A stretch of DNA of 64,000 nucleotides, taken from assembly GCF_001625215.2 (NCBI RefSeq), contig NC_030384.2:24974527-25038526 (forward strand). The letters run 5' to 3'. This document shows, in pieces, positions 60,001 through 64,000 of the stretch. Numbering within the stretch: position 1 is the stretch's first letter; every line of letters begins with the position of its first letter. The notes under the pieces were generated by a model. The model was given only the letters and a program-made list of their open reading frames with translations, did not search any database and was not told where the DNA came from. The DNA is from Daucus carota subsp. sativus. Lineage: Eukaryota; Streptophyta; Magnoliopsida; Apiales; Apiaceae. The translations under genes were made by a program, and so were the position numbers.

Positions 60001-61215
60001 AATGCAGTGTTTACACAATGTTGTTATTGTGTTGTGTGATTGACTTGTCGTTATTGGTCAGTGAAGTCATCTAATATCAAGTTTAAAATTGTTACAGTGG
60101 ATTGCAAAAGAACTTATTCTGGTACAAAACCTCATAGATCATGCCAATGAAAAGGGATGGAGAAAAGAATATCCTTTCTAAACATGTGAATGTATGTTAT
60201 CTGAAATATTGGGTAGTTGCTTATACATCTTCTATCATGATCTGAGTATCAAAATCACCTGATTCATGGGACAAGGAATTACTTGTCTGGGGTAATATAT
60301 TATTCAGGCCCTATACTGGCATGTTCTTACAAAGTTTATGGCAGAGCCTCTTTGTTGTCATGGGAAAACAAAGAAAAAACATGAAAAACCAGTCAACCTG
60401 TCATTGAATATCACTTAATCCTTGACTTTAACATTGGTTACGCTATTTGAGTACCTGGAGAGGAAAGAAATGCTAAAGAAACCAGCTGAACAGGAAAGGT
60501 TATTGCTTGAGGTTCCTAATGTAATTGCAGAAGAGCTAGAACCGGAAGCTAGTGTACAGGAGCCTGCAGAAGATGAAAAGAACGATGTTTCTTGTTTACC
60601 ACAATTAAATATTGTGGGGAATGGAGCAGATATACCTTTTGATGGAGAAGCTGATAAGAGTCTATTAAATGATGACTTCGCTAGTACAGATAGCGCAGGT
60701 TTGCACTTACATGACTTCAGTTATTTGCACACAACCATGTAGCATGTATTACATATCTTTCCTATAATTTTGTCACATACCTCTCTCTTTGACACACATA
60801 CACACGTAGACACACATGGTTACATCTCGCTGATTAGATAGTTAGGTCTCGTTGCTTAACTTTTCCCAATGTAATTGCAGAACAGATAGAGTTAGAAGCT
60901 ATTGTGCAGGAGCCTCTAGCTGATGAAAAGAATAATTTTTGTAGTTCACCAGTGGCAACTGTTGCTGGGACTTTGGCACCTATACCTCAAGATACTGAAG
61001 CAGAGAACCCAGAAGCTATTTTGCTGGAACCTGCAAAAGATGAAAAGAAAAGTACGTGTTGCTTACCAAAGCTAACTATTGCGAGGACTCCAGCAGATAT
61101 GCCTTCTGATACTGAAGTAGATAAATGTTTCTTCCTCTATGGGCGCAGAACCATGCAGTATGCTTCTGGTAATGCATCAAATTTCTTCCTCAGTTATATA
61201 AGTACAATATTTTAG
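54019..61215 (+). CDS. SWIB/MDM2 and Plus-3 domain protein (At5g08430-like)
   Basis: Coding exons proposed: 54019-54679, 58192-58304, 58847-58906, 59122-59172, 60098-60168, 60442-60698 and 60881 onward; all phases fit. Residues about 32-115 are a SWIB domain (GWGSKPLMEFLKEIG; CDEWLRYLFGKK), followed by an acidic stretch. A Plus-3 domain spans the next exons (IPENIKLVYL, AGSYVRIKSDPYDYS, YFLQIPHRMKEIPVS, EECEDLRQRIKTG), then a helical region (WIAKELILVQNLI; ELFEYLERKEML) and acidic repeats. Plus-3 domains bind the Spt5/RNA polymerase II machinery, and SWIB domains occur in chromatin complexes. The intron at 60169-60441 looks U12-type (AT-AC). The usual C-terminal GYF domain is not visible. The end is uncertain: exon 7 reads to a stop at 61215, or splices at 61168 (CTG/GTAATG) to 61370 and stops at 61422. 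The ATG at 54019 is the first good candidate; 5' exons are probably noncoding. Confidence 0.8.
56574..56818 (-). pseudogene. Antisense exon-like pair, unidentified
   Basis: On the minus strand, ATG at 56818 opens 13 codons (MAIEDPPCYYNDK) to a possible donor AAG/GTCATG. After 122 bases an acceptor GAGCAG leads into 28 codons (VKKFTDPLGTVLDGEGF, then NLGSDGLTERK) ending at AAG/GTTAGT. Both pieces are phase 0 and protein-like in composition. I do not recognise the family and find no further exons. It lies inside the large first coding intron of the SWIB gene, so it is either a captured fragment or chance. Confidence 0.3.
57822..58093. mobile_element. Stowaway MITE in a SWIB-gene intron
   Basis: 272 bases from CTCCCTCCATCCCACC to GGGACGGAGGGAG, flanked by TA on both sides (57820-57821, 58094-58095). 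Subterminal inverted repeats around TTTACATTTGG and GAAAGTGTAAAG. It ends 98 bases before the exon at 58192. Confidence 0.85.
60169..60441 (+). other. Putative U12-type AT-AC intron
   Basis: After AAAAGA the intron begins ATATCCTTTC, the U12 donor consensus. Near its end is TCCTTGAC (60419-60426), fitting the U12 branch consensus TCCTTRAC, with the branch A 16 bases before the terminal AC. Removing it joins GA to G and gives KELFEYLERK, matching the family. A GT-AG alternative would meet an in-frame TAA after only three codons (60178-60180). Confidence 0.75.
60515..61110 (+). repeat. Three acidic coding repeats in the SWIB gene
   Basis: Units begin near 60515, 60865 and 61011. They share the pattern EA-x-V/L-x-EP-x-x-DEK, then C-x-LP, then (ADIP)-x-D-x-E-x-(DK). 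Unit 2 is preceded by CCCAATGTAATTGCAG, which in unit 1 is CCTAATGTAATTGCAG and is translated (PNVIAE). Confidence 0.75.
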
Positions 61216-61422
61216 TTACTTACATTTTCAAGTTATACTGCGTGCCTAGTAATGCATAAACATGGATCTAGTCAGTTAGGGACTAGGAGCGGAGTAACTC
61301 GTTAATTAGGACTGAGGAGAGGTCTTCAAGTTTGAGTGTTGTAACTTACTAACTTTTATGCTGATGCAGTTCAGTACTCCATACAGATTCTTTTGCTCCT
61401 ACTGTCTGTTGAGCAACTTTGA

Positions 61423-63560
61423 TTTTGCATATGCTATTTTTGTATGCTTCTTTTGCAAAGTGTCAAGGATGAGTTAGTTCGGATTGATAGATTATGAGAA
61501 TCTGGATCTGTTAGTCAAGTTCGATTGAAGAGATGTAGATGAAATCATATAAAGACATCTATCTTAGGTATTCAATAGTTTATTCATATAATGTGAGTAG
61601 TCAATCAGTGTTAGGATTCAGATGATAGAGATGTCCAAAAGATATACATGATTGCATGTTATCCATGAAGTCCTGATTTTGAGAAATCAAGTAAGATGCA
61701 TTTTGATAAGAAAAAACATTTTTGATTAAAATATAGTAATATTGGACACAATTCTCTATACAATATTGCAATATTGAAAATAATTTTTGAAAAATTGGAT
61801 GTGAAAAAATATTACTAAACAACGGAAAAGTTATATATTAAAGCTTAGGGGAATTTGATAGATTTGAAGAAAGAAAATAATGTGTGACGGTGAAGAGTGA
61901 ATTAAATTAGGTTATATCTGAATATACGTACCATTTTCTCTTGAACTGTGTGATCCTATTGCTTTTTATAGTCCGAATATCACAATCTCAAGAACAGAAC
62001 ATAAAAGATGTGCAAATAATATATTAAATGTAAGTAAAAAAATAAATAATGAGAAAGATTAATGAGATAAAAAGATAGTGGATTTTAATAATTTAGAAAA
62101 AGAGAGGGAGTTGGTGGATTGTAATAATTTTAGGAGAGAGGAGGGAAACATAAAGTTTAGGAGGCAAATTTTAAGATTGTTTTTGTATAATATATATCAT
62201 ATCTGGATCAAATAATACTTCTATTTATTAAATATTTTAGCAGATGAATATACGGTAGTAGATACGGTAGTAGTTGCTTGGATGAGCTTCCTTTTACTTG
62301 GAATTCTACTTGATCTCCAAGTTTTAGATGGTTTAAACACTTGCAATCATCATTATTAGTTAGAGTTGAATAATATGCATCGAAGTGTATTCTAGAACAG
62401 ATTTGCGGATTTTACAAGTGTTTCTATCGATTCTGTGGAGATAGGTTCATCTCTTTATATTACCTCCCATCATTGTCCTACATCAATTATTATCAAGATA
62501 ACAGAGTAGGTGACTAAATATGGATTTGAACATGCAAGCTTCTTGTTTCTTCTAAACTTTACACATGGTACTACTCTTTTATTTACATGCCAGTACTCAA
62601 ATATAGTTATTGCCTTATTAAGAATGCTATATCTGTGTATTTAGTATTACTGACATGCCCGTTAACTTTCGATGCACACATGTCGGTTGAAGTATGATTT
62701 AATTGTCCAAGATTGCTTCATGGTGTTATTCCTTTAATTATGCACCATCTTAGTATGCCATGAAAACCCTTTGAGCCTCTTGCTAAATTTGTGCATTGGA
62801 TTTGGGGATTTAAGAGAATGGACAACCACATATCACAAGTGTGTACGGCAGGAAGCACACTGAATTTGGTAAATTTGTTATAGCTTGTGTAGGTATGTTA
62901 TTAAAGTATATCCCAATATCTATGTGCTGCACTTGCTCAACACCTGCATTGAGCAGCACGTGTCGTAGTGAGATTGTTATACATTGTATGGGAGTATTTG
63001 GATCACCAAATCCCAAAATTTCGCCCTTTTCTTCTTTTTTTTGGAAATGCCAGAAACCATAATTATCTATATACTTTCCCTTGTGCCTACCTGCCCAAAA
63101 TTCTAGCAGAGCAAATTTTTATGCTTCAGAAAGACAAAGTAAGTCAAGATTTAGTGACTTCGCCCATGTACCTTACAAAAAATAAACATATTTAATTCAA
63201 TCATGTGTCATATATTCTTATGGACCTACATCATACTATTTATCTACACTATATTGGTAAAGTCGAAAAATTGAAAGTGTGGTAATTTTGTAATTTGGTA
63301 TGGTTACTATTTACATGTATAAACTTTAGATCTTCAGAAGCCAATAGAGAGAGAGGTTTGATCTATTACTAAAGCATATTCATATTTCATTATCTTAAAT
63401 AGTACCAATTTAAGGGTTGAATCCAATCAACAACATATTAAAATTATGAAATTATATTATTATTGGGTCCAGGCCCCCAACATATGATTTCTAGGGAGCC
63501 TTTATCCAATACACAGGCTTTGCAGCCGTTGGATCAGATCAGAATGGTCGAGATTTAAAA
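61423..63560. other. No recognisable gene
   Basis: AT-rich sequence downstream of the SWIB gene. No GYF domain or other exon was recognised, although further 3' exons cannot be excluded. The short frames here (for example 62810-63016 minus and 62841-63062 plus) overlap each other and show no known protein. Confidence 0.4.
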
Positions 63561-63574
63561 ATTTTGCTGTACGT

Positions 63575-63627
63575 CGAGCGCTTAAAAAACGCTGTACGCT
63601 GTCATCCAGCGGTTTTTAAGTGCTGGA
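63575..63627. repeat. Hairpin-forming inverted repeat
   Basis: Arms CGAGCGCTTAAAAAACGCTG and CAGCGGTTTTTAAGTGCTGG pair with about 17 of 20 matches around a short loop. A third related piece, CCAGCGCTTAAAATGTGCTG, follows at 63651. It resembles a transposon terminus or subterminal repeat but no partner end was found. Confidence 0.6.
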
Positions 63628-63707
63628 CGAGTAGTTTGCTTATTGATGTCCAGCGCTTAAAATGTGCTGTAAGCAAAGATAGGGTTTTACATAAATAATA
63701 TAGGCGA

Positions 63708-63960
63708 AATTTAGTATAGGCGAAATGTCAAAATTATCATCAAAAACCATATCTTTTACTAACATCCACATATTTCTATAATAACATCCACATATTTTCT
63801 ATGATACAAAGTTAAAATTTAGTATAGGCGAAATGTCAAAATTATCATCAAAAACCATATTTCTATAATTACATCCACATATTTACTATGATACAAAGTT
63901 AAAATTTAGTATAGGCGAAATGTCAAAATTGTCATCAAAAACCATATTTTTTAACTTCGT
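63708..63960. repeat. Tandem repeat, units of 108 and 87 bp
   Basis: AATTTAGTATAGGCGAAATG starts at 63708, 63816 and 63903. Each unit continues with TCAAAATTATCATCAAAAACC and ACATCCACATATTT and ACTATGATACAAAG. The first unit has an extra internal TAACATCCACATATTTCTA. The array may continue past the window end. Confidence 0.85.
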
Positions 63961-64000
63961 GTTCAAGTTTGGAGCTCCTGGACTACACTCTTTTGAGAAA

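Overview
This is a eudicot nuclear chromosome window: AT-rich, with widely spaced intron-containing genes, GT-AG introns, plant-only families (HIPP, PSRP2, PLS-class PPR, RABA4, group IX bHLH, SWIB/Plus-3) and many plant transposons. No CRISPR array, operon or bacterial feature is present. Stowaway-type MITEs are compatible with an asterid or caryophyllid, but I cannot name the species. Exons were assembled by eye from splice signals, reading phase and remembered homologues, so they are predictions.

Layout. 1-3.3 kb: gene-free, probably old retroelement debris. 3.47-4.75 kb (+): isoprenylated heavy-metal-domain protein. 6.66-6.86 kb (-): small protein with a C-terminal SYFPVNS motif, with a hAT-like element just upstream. 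8.98-13.37 kb (-): 13-exon kleisin cohesin subunit of SYN3/RAD21 type. 14.85-17.54 kb (-): plastid ribosomal RRM protein PSRP2, divergent from an intronless PPR gene at 18.2-20.4 kb (+). 27.7-31.9 kb (-): RABA4D-type Rab GTPase with a transposon-rich intron. 35.5-37.7 kb (-): group IX bHLH factor. 41.2-46.7 kb (-): Copia LTR retrotransposon, decayed. 54.0-61.2 kb (+): SWIB/Plus-3 protein with a long leader intron.

Two stories stand out. First, the PPR-RABA4D interval has been rearranged repeatedly. A tandem duplication (unit 19898-22680, second copy 22681-27853) left one intact PPR gene, one intact Rab gene, an orphan Rab 3' end and an orphan PPR 3' end. At the junction lies a 197-codon chimeric reading frame. 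A 5'-truncated LINE then entered the second copy, and an older, more decayed Rab/PPR junction lies at 34.2-35.0 kb. Second, the SWIB/Plus-3 gene appears to carry a U12-type AT-AC intron (60169-60441). The same gene has an acidic C-terminal repeat in which a duplicated coding stretch seems to have become a splice acceptor, and a degenerate tandem array in its leader intron.

The rest is mobile DNA: two Stowaway MITEs of 272-273 bp, a MITE nested in another MITE, a hAT element with a perfect 8-bp target duplication, a candidate Helitron, a long-inverted-repeat element carrying a LINE tail, and a captured S6-kinase exon. The genes do not form a pathway. PSRP2 and the PPR protein both probably act in organelle gene expression and share a 656-bp divergent intergenic region.
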